A stretch of 64,000 nucleotides of DNA from Agromyces sp. H66 (GTDB taxonomy: Bacteria; Actinomycetota; Actinomycetes; Actinomycetales; Microbacteriaceae). A program made the translations under genes and the position numbers. Below, piece after piece: positions 52,699 to 61,404 of the stretch (position 1 is its first letter; each line of letters starts with the position of its first letter). The notes below the pieces were generated by a model. That model saw nothing but the letters and a program-made list of their open reading frames with translations, did no database searches and was not told the origin of the DNA. The stretch is from the NCBI RefSeq assembly GCF_004959775.1, contig NZ_SJZG01000005.1, positions 248,001 through 312,000 of the forward strand, read 5' to 3'.

Positions 52699-53993
52699 GG
52701 CGCGATCCCCGCCAGGGCCGGCTTGAAGCCGAGTCGTGCGTTCTCGCAGCATCCGGGACGGCACACGTCGTACCAGGGGCCGAGCGCCGTCATGGCGGGA
52801 CGCTCGGCGACGGGCGTGCCGTGCACGCGCTCGAGCACGAGGTCGACGAGCCCCGCGACGTAGGCGGGGTGCGTGCCGGGCGTCGGCACGCGCACGGCGG
52901 CGAGGCCGTGCTCCTGCGCCGTCTCCATGGCCTCCTCGTCGAGGTCCCACATGACCTCCATGTGGTCGCTCACGAAACCGAGCGGCACGATGACGACGGC
53001 CTTCCGACCAGCCGCCGGCAGCTCGGCGATGGCATCGTTCACGTCGGGCTCGAGCCACGGCTGGGTCGGCGGGCCCGAGCGGGACTGGTAGACGAGCTGC
53101 CACGGCACCTCGGCGGCGCCGGCCTCGCGCATGACGACCTCGGCGACCGCGCGGTGCTGCGCGGCGTACGCGCCGCCCTCGCCGAATCCCCGCTCGGCCG
53201 GACCCGACTTCGCGGCATCCGCCGTCGGGATCGAGTGCGTTGCGAAGAGCACCTCGATCTCGGTCGCCCCGTCGAGGCCGGGGTGCTCGCCGACGAGCTG
53301 CGCGATCCCGTCGCGCACGCCCTCGATGAACGGGGTGACGAACCCGGGGTGGTCGAAGAACTGGCGCACCTTGTCGATCTGGATCGCATCGGGCCCTTCG
53401 CCGAGGCCGGTGTCGGCGAGCGCGTCGGCGAAGTCCTCGCGGTACTGGCGACAGCTCGAGAACGAGCTGTACGCACTCGTGGCGATCGCGATGAGCTTCG
53501 TGAAGCCGCGGGCCTCGGCCTCGGCGACGGCGTCGTTCAGGTAGGGATCCCAGTTGCGGTTGCCCCAGATCACCGGCAGGTCGACGCCGCGCCTGGCGAG
53601 CTCGGCCTCGAGCGCCGCCTTGAGCCGGCGATTCTGCTCGTTGATCGGGCTCACGCCGCCGAAGTGCCGGTAGTGGTGGGCGACCTCCTCGAGGCGCTCG
53701 TCGGGGATGCCGCGGCCGCGCGTCACGTTGCGGAGGAACGGGATGACGTCGTCCTGGCCCTCGGGACCGCCGAAGCCGGCCAGGAGGATCGCGTCGTACG
53801 CGGTCGGCTCCGTGACGTGCTCGGGTCCGGCCTGCGCGGCGGGCGTCGCGCCCGGCACGATGGCGCCGGGGGCGAGGGGTGCGGATGTCGCGGGCTCGGG
53901 CTTGCGCCCGCGATGCGGGGTGCCCGGGGCGCCCGTGGCATCCGTGCCGCGGCCGCCGTGCGCGCCGGTCGAGCCGAGGTTCACGGCCGCCAC
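52695..53993 (-). CDS. hemH: Coproporphyrin III ferrochelatase
   Basis: This 432-residue ferrochelatase inserts Fe2+ into coproporphyrin III in the actinobacterial/firmicute pathway. It has DAILLAGFGGPEG, ATSAYSSFSSCRQYRED, LFATHSIP with the metal-ligand His, and the C-terminal CRPGCCEN cluster expected to bind [2Fe-2S]. About 58 extra Gly/Ala/Pro-rich residues precede the domain. GTG 53993 overlaps the hemQ stop and has GGAGG 10 nt upstream; a GTG 9 nt later is possible. Confidence 0.94.
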   Translation of the reverse strand: MAAVNLGSTGAHGGRGTDATGAPGTPHRGRKPEPATSAPLAPGAIVPGATPAAQAGPEHVTEPTAYDAILLAGFGGPEGQDDVIPFLRNVTRGRGIPDERLEEVAHHYRHFGGVSPINEQNRRLKAALEAELARRGVDLPVIWGNRNWDPYLNDAVAEAEARGFTKLIAIATSAYSSFSSCRQYREDFADALADTGLGEGPDAIQIDKVRQFFDHPGFVTPFIEGVRDGIAQLVGEHPGLDGATEIEVLFATHSIPTADAAKSGPAERGFGEGGAYAAQHRAVAEVVMREAGAAEVPWQLVYQSRSGPPTQPWLEPDVNDAIAELPAAGRKAVVIVPLGFVSDHMEVMWDLDEEAMETAQEHGLAAVRVPTPGTHPAYVAGLVDLVLERVHGTPVAERPAMTALGPWYDVCRPGCCENARLGFKPALAGIAP

Positions 53994-54730
53994 TACTGCA
54001 GCACCTCCACGAGTTCCGCGGTGGTGATGCGACGGCCGGTGAAGAAGGGCACCTCCACGCGCACGTGGCGGCGCGCGTCGGTGTCGCGGAGGTCGCGCAT
54101 GAGATCGACGAGGTCGGTCAGCTCGTCGGACTCGAGCGGCAGCAGCCACTCGTAGTCTCCGAGCGAGAACGAGGCGACGGTGTTGGCGATGACCCCGCGG
54201 AACGCGGCGCCCTTGCGGCCGTGCTCGGCGAGCATGCGACCACGCTCCTCGGGCGGCAGCAGGTACCACTCGTAGCTGCGCACGAACGGGTAGATCGTCA
54301 GCCACTGCTTCGGCTCGAGCCCGCGGAGGAACCCGGGCACGTGCGCCTTGTTGAACTCGGCGGCGCGGTGCACGCCCATGGCGTTCCACGTCGGCAGGAG
54401 CGCGCGGAGCAGGCGGGCGCGGCGGAGCTCGCGGAGCGCCCACTGCAATCCCTCGGCGGTGGGTCCGTGCAGCCACAGCATCACGTCGGCGTCGGCGCGG
54501 AGGCCGGAGACGTCGTAGATGCCGCGGAGGGTCGGGCCCTCGTTCTCGACGAGCCTGATGATGTCGTCGAGCTCGCGCACGAAGCGCGGCACGTCGTGGC
54601 CGTCGAGGTCGTCGGGGCGCGCCGGGTCGCGGCGGAGCACGGCGAACACCGTGTAGCCCTCGGGAGACTGCTCGGCGTCGGATTCGGTCTGGAGCGCGTC
54701 GGCTGCCGCTTCGGCAGCGGGGGAAGACAT
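53993..54730 (-). CDS. hemQ: Coproheme decarboxylase (chlorite dismutase-like)
   Basis: This 245-residue member of the HemQ/ChdC family converts coproheme to heme b. It contains YTVFAVLRRD, the MGVHRAAEFNKAHVPGFLRG loop, YPFVRSYEWYLLPPEERGRML with the catalytic Tyr, and FSLGDYEWLLPLES. Its presence defines the coproporphyrin-dependent route together with hemY and the Fe-S hemH. GGGGGAG lies 9 nt before the ATG. Confidence 0.95.
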   Translation of the reverse strand: MSSPAAEAAADALQTESDAEQSPEGYTVFAVLRRDPARPDDLDGHDVPRFVRELDDIIRLVENEGPTLRGIYDVSGLRADADVMLWLHGPTAEGLQWALRELRRARLLRALLPTWNAMGVHRAAEFNKAHVPGFLRGLEPKQWLTIYPFVRSYEWYLLPPEERGRMLAEHGRKGAAFRGVIANTVASFSLGDYEWLLPLESDELTDLVDLMRDLRDTDARRHVRVEVPFFTGRRITTAELVEVLQ

Positions 54731-54734
54731 ACCT

Positions 54735-55958
54735 CTAGTCTCCCCCTTCCTCCCTGAACGGCCAAAAGCAGGGGTCGGATGCCTCGGGCCGCGCGCGTCG
54801 GCTCCGCTCGCGGCATCCGACCGCCGGCGCGTCCGGCGGGCTCCGCGGGCGCCGGGCCGACGCACGGTCAGCGCGGCAGGCGCGTGAACCGGAAGAACGC
54901 GAATCCCTCGATGGCAGCACCTCGGCGCCCGAGAATCCCGCCTCGCGGGCGTACCCGTCGAGCACCGCGGGGCGCATGACCGTGCCCGTGCCCACGGAGT
55001 CCGTCGTCGAGAGGCTGTCGGGCAGGCACAGGAACAGGCTGTAGCCGTACATGATGCGTTCGACCTCGTCGCCGTCGGGCGCGAACCGCTCGGCAACGGC
55101 CTCGTCCATGACCACGACGACGCCGTCGTCGCGCACGGCCCGGCGGATCGCGTGCAGCACCTCGACGGGCCGCGGCATGTCGTGGACGGCCTCGAACACG
55201 AACGCGGCGTCGTAGACGGGCCGGTCGGGCAGCCCTTCGCCCGCGACCACGTGGAAGGTGACGCGATCGCCCAGGCCCGCCTCCGCCGCGTGCTCGCGGG
55301 CCGCGTCGATGGCGGGCGCGTCGACGTCGTACCCGTCGACCGTCGCGTCGGGATAGGCGCGGGCGAGCGCGAGGGCCGACCAGCCGTGGCCGCAGCCGAC
55401 GTCGGCGATGCGCGCATCCGGCCGGGAGAGCACGTCGTGCACCTCGGGCACGCTCGCGAGCGCGTCGGCGAGGCGGTGGTCGAACCAGGGCCGGTTGATG
55501 TCGCCCTGCGCGTCGCGCGCGTCGGCGCCGAACCTCTCCCAGGGCACTCCGCCGCCCGTGCGGTACACGTCGAGGAGGGCGTCGATCTTCCCGGCCGCGC
55601 CGGTGATCATGCGGGCGAGCGGTGCGAGGTAGTCGAGCGACGTGCGATCGGTGAGCACCTCGGCCTGCGCCGCGGGCAGCCGGTAGCGACGGGCGGATGC
55701 CGCGACATCCGGATCCTCGACCTCGAGGATGCCGCAGACGGCCTGGTGCTCGAGCCACTCGCGCGCGTATCGCTCGTGGGTGCCGGTCGCGTCCGCCAGG
55801 CCGGGCGGATCGAGCGGACCGTGTTCGGCGAGCGCCCGATACCAGCCCAGCCGGTCGCCCACGTGGATGCTCATGGTCTCGAGGGCGCAGAGCGCGGATG
55901 CGAAGACGCGCTCCGCGAACGCCGTGGTGTCGGCCGTCTCGGGTTCGGTCGTGGTCAT
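54735..55958 (-). CDS. SAM-dependent methyltransferase with probable C-terminal frameshift
   Basis: The protein has an N-terminal winged-helix/dimerisation part (about 20-130) and a Rossmann methyltransferase domain with motif I DVGCGHGWSALALARAYP (about 183). The uninterrupted frame runs to 54735 (407 residues), but the last 55 or so residues are Arg/Ser-rich. At about 54905-54915 a shift of one base would give IEGFAFFRFTRLPR then stop at 54868, the normal ending of this family. One base therefore seems to be missing there, by mutation or assembly error. It is 53 bp downstream of a gntR gene. The substrate is unknown. Confidence 0.82.
   Translation of the reverse strand: MTTTEPETADTTAFAERVFASALCALETMSIHVGDRLGWYRALAEHGPLDPPGLADATGTHERYAREWLEHQAVCGILEVEDPDVAASARRYRLPAAQAEVLTDRTSLDYLAPLARMITGAAGKIDALLDVYRTGGGVPWERFGADARDAQGDINRPWFDHRLADALASVPEVHDVLSRPDARIADVGCGHGWSALALARAYPDATVDGYDVDAPAIDAAREHAAEAGLGDRVTFHVVAGEGLPDRPVYDAAFVFEAVHDMPRPVEVLHAIRRAVRDDGVVVVMDEAVAERFAPDGDEVERIMYGYSLFLCLPDSLSTTDSVGTGTVMRPAVLDGYAREAGFSGAEVLPSRDSRSSGSRACRADRASARRPRSPPDAPAVGCRERSRRARPEASDPCFWPFREEGGD
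54773..54822. repeat. Inverted repeat between the methyltransferase and hemQ
   Basis: GGTCGGATGCC (773-783) and GGCATCCGACC (812-822) are exact complements around a 28-nt GC-rich spacer. Its intergenic style supports the view that the methyltransferase really ends at 54868. It could terminate transcription before hemQ. Confidence 0.65.
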
Positions 55959-56011
55959 GGTGGCCCCCGTCGTGTTGCGAACTCGATCTTTCCTCGATTC
56001 CGGCGCGACGG

Positions 56012-56701
56012 TCACCCCCCGAACAGGAGGCGCGTCGAGTGCTCGAGGTGCTCGCGGATCGCGTCGGGTCCGCGCGTCTGCACGTCGTCGAGCAGCGCGC
56101 GATGCTCCGCGACGAGGGTGTCGAGCGTGTAGTGCGGGCGCACGTGCAACAGGAAGAGGAGCAGCTCGCTGCCGAGGGCGGCGTGGGCCTCGATGATGCG
56201 AGGACTCCCGGATGCCGCGACCAACGCGCCGTGGAAGTCGGCGTGGATGCGCTCCGCCTCGAGCCAGTCGACCTCCGCCGGTTCTTCCCCGAGCGCCGCC
56301 ATCCGCTCGAGCGCGGCACGGGCCGGCGCGGTCACCGCGTCGGGCCAGGCCGACCCGTAGCGCTCCCGCGCGATCCGCACGGCCTCGACCTCGAGCGCGG
56401 CGCGCAGCTGCTGCAGCGCGGTGATGGTCGCGCGGTCGAAGCTCGCCACCCGAACACCTCGATACGGCGCGGCGACGGCGAGCCGTTCGGCGACGAGCCG
56501 CTGGAACGCGGCGCGCACGGTGTGCCGGGACACGCCGTACCGTTCGGATGCCGCCTCCTCGCGGAGCGGCTCGTCGGCGGCGAGCGCGCCGCTCAGGATC
56601 TCGGCGCGCAGCGCATCCGTGACGCGGTCGACCGCGGTCGGCGACGGGCCGGCGGGTTCGCGGCCCGCCGAGGCTCGGACTCCCGCGTCGAAGGGCGGCA
56701 T
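56012..56701 (-). CDS. GntR family regulator (FadR/FCD subfamily)
   Basis: This 229-residue regulator has a GntR winged helix at about 22-85 (LRAEILSGALAADEPLREEAASERYGVSRHTVRAAFQRL, with the recognition helix SRHTVRAAFQRL). An FCD ligand domain follows, with the His/Asp metal-site pattern ADFHGALVAASGSPRI and EHRALLDDV. It probably controls the methyltransferase downstream. The ligand is unknown. Confidence 0.92.
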   Translation of the reverse strand: MPPFDAGVRASAGREPAGPSPTAVDRVTDALRAEILSGALAADEPLREEAASERYGVSRHTVRAAFQRLVAERLAVAAPYRGVRVASFDRATITALQQLRAALEVEAVRIARERYGSAWPDAVTAPARAALERMAALGEEPAEVDWLEAERIHADFHGALVAASGSPRIIEAHAALGSELLLFLLHVRPHYTLDTLVAEHRALLDDVQTRGPDAIREHLEHSTRLLFGG

Positions 56702-56722
56702 CGCGGCATCCGCTCGATCGTG

Positions 56723-57040
56723 CTACTTGCCGTCGACGGCGGCCCGCACGACGAGCCACACCGTGACGCCGACGACCGCGGCGACCCCGACCGCCACCGC
56801 GACGGCGGCGCCGGGCTGCTCGTCGGCGAACCTGCGGAACCGCGCCTTCGCACGCGCGGTCTTGATGCGCACCTGCTTCGGCACGTTCAGCTTGTCTTCG
56901 AGGGCGTTCAGCGTGCTCGCGAACTCGGCACGCGCGCGCTCCGAGTTCGCGCGCGCCTCGAGGCGGGTGAGGTTGCGCGCGCGCGTCTTGGCGTCGCGCC
57001 CGTTCACCCCACGGGCGGCGTCAGTCGCGGTCACGGTCAT
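56723..57040 (-). CDS. DUF3618 family protein
   Basis: This 105-residue protein has an N-terminal charged helical segment with ALEDKLNVPKQVRI, the DUF3618 hallmark, and a single C-terminal transmembrane helix (about 80-100). The function is unknown. It overlaps the end of the holin-X-like gene by 20 bp and belongs to the same envelope-linked trio. Confidence 0.88.
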   Translation of the reverse strand: MTVTATDAARGVNGRDAKTRARNLTRLEARANSERARAEFASTLNALEDKLNVPKQVRIKTARAKARFRRFADEQPGAAVAVAVGVAAVVGVTVWLVVRAAVDGK

Positions 57041-57431
57041 AGTCGCCCGTTCCCTTCACCATGTCGAGATCCCGGCGCAGGCTCTCGATCGATTCCAGCG
57101 GCTCGCTGCCGCGCTTGAAGTTGAGCACCGCGATGCCCACGAGGATGAGGATGACGAGCAGCAGCGCGCCCGACACGATGAGCGCCGCGGCCCAGGCCGG
57201 GAGCACGAGGGCCAGAGCAAGGATGCCGGTCGCGATCAGCGTGCCGAGCAGGAAGATCCCGACGAACGCCGCGGCGGCGATGAGCCCGGCGCCGATGCCG
57301 AAGTGCTTGGCCTTGTAGCTGAGTTCCGCCTTGACCTGGTCGATCTCGGCACGGACGAGGTCGGACACCCGGTCGGGCAGTTCTCCGATGAGCGTGAACA
57401 GCGAACGTTCGTCATTCGACGGTGCGGTCAT
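57021..57431 (-). CDS. Phage holin superfamily III (holin-X/DUF1469) protein
   Basis: This 136-residue protein has an amphipathic N-terminus (LFTLIGELPDRVSDLVRAEIDQVKAEL), two transmembrane helices and a charged tail, as in chromosomal actinobacterial holin-X proteins. There are no phage genes nearby, so it is a housekeeping envelope protein rather than a lysis gene. It is coupled to the DUF3618 gene, with a YtxH-like gene 15 bp upstream. Confidence 0.9.
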   Translation of the reverse strand: MTAPSNDERSLFTLIGELPDRVSDLVRAEIDQVKAELSYKAKHFGIGAGLIAAAAFVGIFLLGTLIATGILALALVLPAWAAALIVSGALLLVILILVGIAVLNFKRGSEPLESIESLRRDLDMVKGTGDYDRDRD

Positions 57432-57446
57432 GTTCCCCTCCGCAGG

Positions 57447-57905
57447 TCAGGAGCCGGATGCTGCGGATGACCCGCTGCCCGAGCTCGACGAGCTGCCCGA
57501 CGATCCCGACTTGGACGAGCCCGACTTCGTGGAACTCGACTTCGCCGTGCTCGACTTCGCGGCACTCGACTTCGCGGAGCTCGATTTCGCCGCACTCGAT
57601 TTCGCCGTGCTCGACTTCGCGGCGCTCGACGACGTGGTCGACTTCGCACCCGCGGACTTCGCGGCGCCCGAGCTCTTCGTGGCGTTGCCGATGAGGCCCT
57701 TCACGCCGTCGAGCACGGTGTCGCTGAGATCACCGACGCGCGTCTTGGCGAAGTCCTTCACGGTGTCGACGCCCTGTTGCACCGCGGGCTGGTTCCAGAC
57801 GTTCTGCGCCGCCGTGCGGATCTGCTCGTAGCGTTCGCGGCCGGCGCGAGCGCCGAGCACGTATCCGACGCCGAGCCCGACGACGAAGAGGATCTTGCCC
57901 TTCAT
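57447..57905 (-). CDS. YtxH-like protein with Ser/Ala/Lys repeat tail
   Basis: This is a 152-residue protein. A short N-terminal transmembrane segment (ILFVVGLGVGYVLGARAGRERYEQI) is followed by an amphipathic region and then about 60 residues of Lys-Ser-Ser-Ala pentads. The tail is encoded by near-perfect 15-bp tandem repeats and is probably disordered, cationic and able to bind nucleic acid or cell-wall polymers. It starts the trio with the holin-X and DUF3618 genes. Confidence 0.85.
   Translation of the reverse strand: MKGKILFVVGLGVGYVLGARAGRERYEQIRTAAQNVWNQPAVQQGVDTVKDFAKTRVGDLSDTVLDGVKGLIGNATKSSGAAKSAGAKSTTSSSAAKSSTAKSSAAKSSSAKSSAAKSSTAKSSSTKSGSSKSGSSGSSSSSGSGSSAASGS
57535..57624. repeat. 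Six 15-bp tandem repeats in the YtxH-like gene
   Basis: Six consecutive units of CTCGAYTTCGCSGNN (plus-strand view) encode the Ala/Thr-Lys-Ser-Ser pentads. Such an array can change length by slippage and so alter the tail. Confidence 0.8.
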
Positions 57906-58089
57906 GTGTGCACCCCATCTCCCCCTGTGGTCGGCCGGTGGATGACCACAGCGACGTTTCCAGCGTAGACCCCGTGCAAGGTCGCGCAAGGGGGTTGCGC
58001 GCCGAATATGCCGTTCTGGCTATGCGAAGGGGGTCTGGATGCGGCCGCCGGTGGCCGGGAATGTCCGCCCGTGCGGATAGCGTGAAGCC

Positions 58090-58587
58090 GTGCCCTACGA
58101 CCCGATGTCGTTCGCCGTGGAGACCGACCGCCTGCTCCTGCGGTTGTGGGAGGAGTCGGATGCCGCGGGGTATCGGGAGCTGGTCGGCGAGCGCGGCGGC
58201 GACGTGCCCACGATCCCCGAGGCGATCGACGAGATCCGGGACGCCCGCGAGAGCGCACCCGGGCGCGGCATCCACCTGCTGACGCTGCGCCGTCGCGGCG
58301 AAGACGAGTTCCTCGGCTACTGCGGTCTCGTCGTCGGCCGGGCGAGCATCGACGAACCCGAGATCGCCTACGAACTCCTGCGCAGCGCACACGGTCACGG
58401 ATATGCCACCGAGGCCGCCACCGCCGTGGTCGACGCGGCCCGCGCCACCGGACGCCGGCGGCTCTGGGCCACGGTGAGGTCCTGGAACGCCCCGTCGTTC
58501 CGGGTCCTTGAGAAGCTCGGCGTCCGCCGCGATCACACCACCACCGACGACCGCGGCGACATCGTCTGGAACGTGCTCGACCTGTAG
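58090..58587 (+). CDS. GNAT family (RimJ/RimL-like) N-acetyltransferase
   Basis: This 165-residue acetyltransferase has the RimL-type start ETDRLLLRLWEESDAAGYREL, motif A AYELLRSAHGHGYATEAATAVV and the RVLEKLGVRRDHTT ending. The target is unknown. TAGCGT ends 6 nt before the GTG start with no Shine-Dalgarno, so it is probably leaderless. Confidence 0.9.
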   Translation: MPYDPMSFAVETDRLLLRLWEESDAAGYRELVGERGGDVPTIPEAIDEIRDARESAPGRGIHLLTLRRRGEDEFLGYCGLVVGRASIDEPEIAYELLRSAHGHGYATEAATAVVDAARATGRRRLWATVRSWNAPSFRVLEKLGVRRDHTTTDDRGDIVWNVLDL

Positions 58588-58603
58588 TGGGATCCGCGCC
58601 CGG

Positions 58604-60127
58604 TTACGCGCCGCCGCCCGGCCGCACGGCGAGGTGACGGATGCGTCGTGCCGCCTCGAGCGCGTGCGGCACGACCGAGGCGAGCCCCGTGCCGGCGACC
58701 CACGAGCCGGTCGCCTCGATGCCGGGCTCGGCGGCGAGCACGTCCTCGAGCGCGCGCACGCGGTCGCGCTGGCCGATCGTCGCGTGCGGGAGCGCGTCGC
58801 TCCAGGGGGTACGACCGGCGGCGCGCAGCATGGACGCGTCGAGCGGGGTGCCGAGCAGCACGCTCGCATCGGCGAGCGCGAGCGCGGCGACCTCGTCGTC
58901 GGTCCGGCCGTCGAGCGGGTTCGACTCGCCCGCCCGCCCGTACGAGAGCCGCACGACGTGGCGCCCGCCCGCGACATCCGAGAGCCACCGCCACTTCGCG
59001 CTCGAGTGCGTGAGCGCCTTGGCCGTGACGCCGGGCGTCCCCTGCACGACGAGCACGCCCGTGCCGCGCGGCGCGGCGTCGAGGGCGGGTGCGTCGAGCA
59101 CGAGGGTCACGAGCTCGACGGATGCCGCGTGCGGCCAGTCCGCGGCGGTCGACCAGCCGAGCGACGCCTCGTCGAGGAGCCGGCGAGACGCGTCGGACGG
59201 TGCGGCGAGCACGACGTAGGTGGCGTCGAAGCGGAGCGGCGGGTCGTCGGAGCGGGCGGCGTCGACGACCCAGCCGGGCGCGGCGACATCCGCGCCCTCC
59301 TCCCCCCCGGAAGCCGACGGGTCGAGCCGGGCGAGCGCGGTGACCTCCGCACCCGTGACCACCTCGACGCCGAACCGGTCGAGCTCGGCGGCGAGCGCGT
59401 CGACGAGACGGTGCATCCCGCCGCGCAGGCCCAGCACTGCGCTGCCCGACCTTCGCGACTCGACGAGCTGGGCGACGCCGCCCGAGAGCGAGCCCGCACG
59501 CGTCATGGCCTCGTTGAGGCCGGCCGCGACCACGTCGAGGTCGAGCACGTTCGGGTCGCTCGAGTACACGCCGGCCGAGATCGGCGTGACGAGCCGGTCG
59601 AGCACGGCCTCGCCCATGCGCGACCGCACGAGGTGGCCCAGGCTCCGGTACCGGCCGATGCGCAGGATCGGCATGACGCGGTCGGCGTACGCGCGAACGG
59701 CGCCGCGCCAGCCGATGATGCGCCGCACGTCGTCGCCGAGCGGGTTCGCGGGAATCCCGAGGATGCCCGTGCGCGGCATGGGCGCGGCCTCCGCGGAGCC
59801 GTTCTGTCCCGCCATGACGAGCCAGGCGCCGGCGGGGTTCGGCTTCTCGATGTCGTCGGAGAGCCCCAGCGACTCGAGCAGCTCCGCGACCGCCCCGCCG
59901 CGTGTCGCGAACGACTCCGCACCGCTGTCGAGCGAGAGCCCGTCGAGTTCGATGCGGCCGACGCATCCGCCGATGCCGTCGCGCCGTTCGATCACGGCGA
60001 CCTGCAGGCCGACCTTCGCGCACTCGAGCGCCGCCACGAGACCCGCCACGCCGCCGCCGACGACGACGACATCGGCGGCGCGCCGCTCGACGTCGGTCAC
60101 TGAGTCCGTCGAAGGGACGTCGCTCAT
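58604..60127 (-). CDS. hemY: Coproporphyrinogen III / protoporphyrinogen oxidase (FAD)
   Basis: This 507-residue flavoprotein has the FAD-binding VVVVGGGVAGLVAALECAKVG at about residue 20 and LDSGAESFATRGGAV. The C-terminal VAGTGLASVVPHALEAAR segment is typical of HemY/CgoX. In a pathway with hemQ it should oxidise coproporphyrinogen III to coproporphyrin III. Its ATG overlaps the hemE stop (ATGA). The first codons carry a degenerate copy of the CTGAGNCCGTCGAAGGG word (60100-60116). Confidence 0.94.
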   Translation of the reverse strand: MSDVPSTDSVTDVERRAADVVVVGGGVAGLVAALECAKVGLQVAVIERRDGIGGCVGRIELDGLSLDSGAESFATRGGAVAELLESLGLSDDIEKPNPAGAWLVMAGQNGSAEAAPMPRTGILGIPANPLGDDVRRIIGWRGAVRAYADRVMPILRIGRYRSLGHLVRSRMGEAVLDRLVTPISAGVYSSDPNVLDLDVVAAGLNEAMTRAGSLSGGVAQLVESRRSGSAVLGLRGGMHRLVDALAAELDRFGVEVVTGAEVTALARLDPSASGGEEGADVAAPGWVVDAARSDDPPLRFDATYVVLAAPSDASRRLLDEASLGWSTAADWPHAASVELVTLVLDAPALDAAPRGTGVLVVQGTPGVTAKALTHSSAKWRWLSDVAGGRHVVRLSYGRAGESNPLDGRTDDEVAALALADASVLLGTPLDASMLRAAGRTPWSDALPHATIGQRDRVRALEDVLAAEPGIEATGSWVAGTGLASVVPHALEAARRIRHLAVRPGGGA

Positions 60128-61272
60128 GCGCCCGCCTCGTGCACGAGTCCGACGACGCGCGTGAGCGCGGTCGGGTCGGTCTCGGGGGGCACGCCGTGAC
60201 CGAGGTTGAAGACGTGCGCCGGGGCCGACCGGCCGCGCGACAGCACGTCGAGCACCGCGGCCTCGAGCACGGGCCACGGCGCGGCGAGGAGCGCCGGATC
60301 GAGGTTGCCCTGCAGCGGCACGCCCGCGCCGACGCGCAGCGCGGCGACGTCGAGCGGGATGCGGTAGTCCACGCCGACGACGTCCACGCCGATGCGGTGC
60401 ATGGCGCCGAGGAGCTCGCCCGTGCCGACGCCGAAGTGCACGACGGGCACCGAACGGGTCACGGCCGCGCCCGAGGCATCCGCCGTCTCGTACTCGAGGT
60501 CGTGCACGAACGACAGCGCCTTCGCCGAGGCCGGCGCCACGTGCGCCTGGTAGTCGGCCAGCGAGAGCGCGCCCGCCCACGAGTCGAAGAGCTGGGCGGC
60601 GGATGCCCCGGCCAGCACCTGCGTGCGCAGGAACCGCCCGGTGAGCTCGGCCGTCCAGTCCATGAGGGCGCGCCAGGCGCCGGGGTCGGCGTGCATGAGC
60701 GTGCGGGCGGCGAGGTGGTCCTTCGAGGGGCCGCCCTCGGCGAGGTAGGCGGCGAGGGTGAACGGAGCGCCCGCGAATCCGATGAGCGGCGTCGCGGTGC
60801 CCGAACCGTTGTCGGTCTCGTCGAGCTCCGCGATCGTGCGCTCGACCGCTTCGGTGATGGGGCCGGATGCCTCGTCGAGCCGTGCCGGGTCGATGCTCGT
60901 CAGCTCGGCGACGGCCGCGGCATCCGAATATCCCCTGCCGAAGACCGGGCCGCGACCGGGCTGGATCTCGACGTCGACGCCGACGAGCTTGAGCGGCACG
61001 ACGATGTCGCTGAAGAAGATGCCGGCGTCGACCTTGTGGCGGCGCACGGGCTGCAGCGTGATCTCGCTCGCCATCGCGGGGTCGAGGCAGGCGTCGAGCA
61101 TGCGCGTGCCGACGCGCAGGTCGCGGTACTCGGGCAGCGACCGGCCGGCCTGCCGCATGAACCATACGGGCGTGGTGTCGCTCCGCTCACCTCGATACGC
61201 GCGAACGAGTCGCGAGTCGCCCGTGAGGCCGGCGGACAGGGGATGCTGCGGGGAGAGGATCACGCGTGACAT
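60124..61272 (-). CDS. hemE: Uroporphyrinogen decarboxylase
   Basis: This 382-residue enzyme removes the four acetate carboxyls of uroporphyrinogen III. Both family signatures are present: TPVWFMRQAGRSLPEYR at about 34 and GFAGAPFTLAAYLAEGG at about 148. Catalytic Asp lies in FFSDIVVPLKLVGVDV. It heads a two-gene unit with hemY and is divergent from the EamA gene. Confidence 0.96.
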   Translation of the reverse strand: MSRVILSPQHPLSAGLTGDSRLVRAYRGERSDTTPVWFMRQAGRSLPEYRDLRVGTRMLDACLDPAMASEITLQPVRRHKVDAGIFFSDIVVPLKLVGVDVEIQPGRGPVFGRGYSDAAAVAELTSIDPARLDEASGPITEAVERTIAELDETDNGSGTATPLIGFAGAPFTLAAYLAEGGPSKDHLAARTLMHADPGAWRALMDWTAELTGRFLRTQVLAGASAAQLFDSWAGALSLADYQAHVAPASAKALSFVHDLEYETADASGAAVTRSVPVVHFGVGTGELLGAMHRIGVDVVGVDYRIPLDVAALRVGAGVPLQGNLDPALLAAPWPVLEAAVLDVLSRGRSAPAHVFNLGHGVPPETDPTALTRVVGLVHEAGA

Positions 61273-61392
61273 TGTCGCCCATCGGGCTGGGCGCGTGCCG
61301 CGCGCCGGCCGGGTCGCGGGCGCCGACCGTCGTGTTTCGGTCGTGTACCGGCGATCGCCTGCCAGATCGGCCGCGGCATCCCCGAGTCCGAC

Positions 61393-61398
61393 TACCGT
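61393..61398 (+). promoter_or_regulatory. Leaderless promoter -10 of the EamA gene
   Basis: TACCGT is followed by six bases and the GTG start at 61405, which fixes the start of the frameshifted gene. Confidence 0.6.
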
Positions 61399-61404
61399 CG
61401 GCCT

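Noticed and set aside
57021..57431. Holin-family gene as a sign of a prophage
   Set aside because: Holin-X/DUF1469 proteins are normal chromosomal envelope proteins in actinobacteria; no integrase, capsid or lysin genes are present.
57331..57831. A plus-strand frame of 166 residues resembling a pentapeptide-repeat protein (LDFAxLDFAx)
   Set aside because: It is the exact antisense of the Lys-Ser-Ser-Ala tail of the YtxH-like gene; the 15-bp tandem repeat creates the pattern, and there is no ribosome-binding site.
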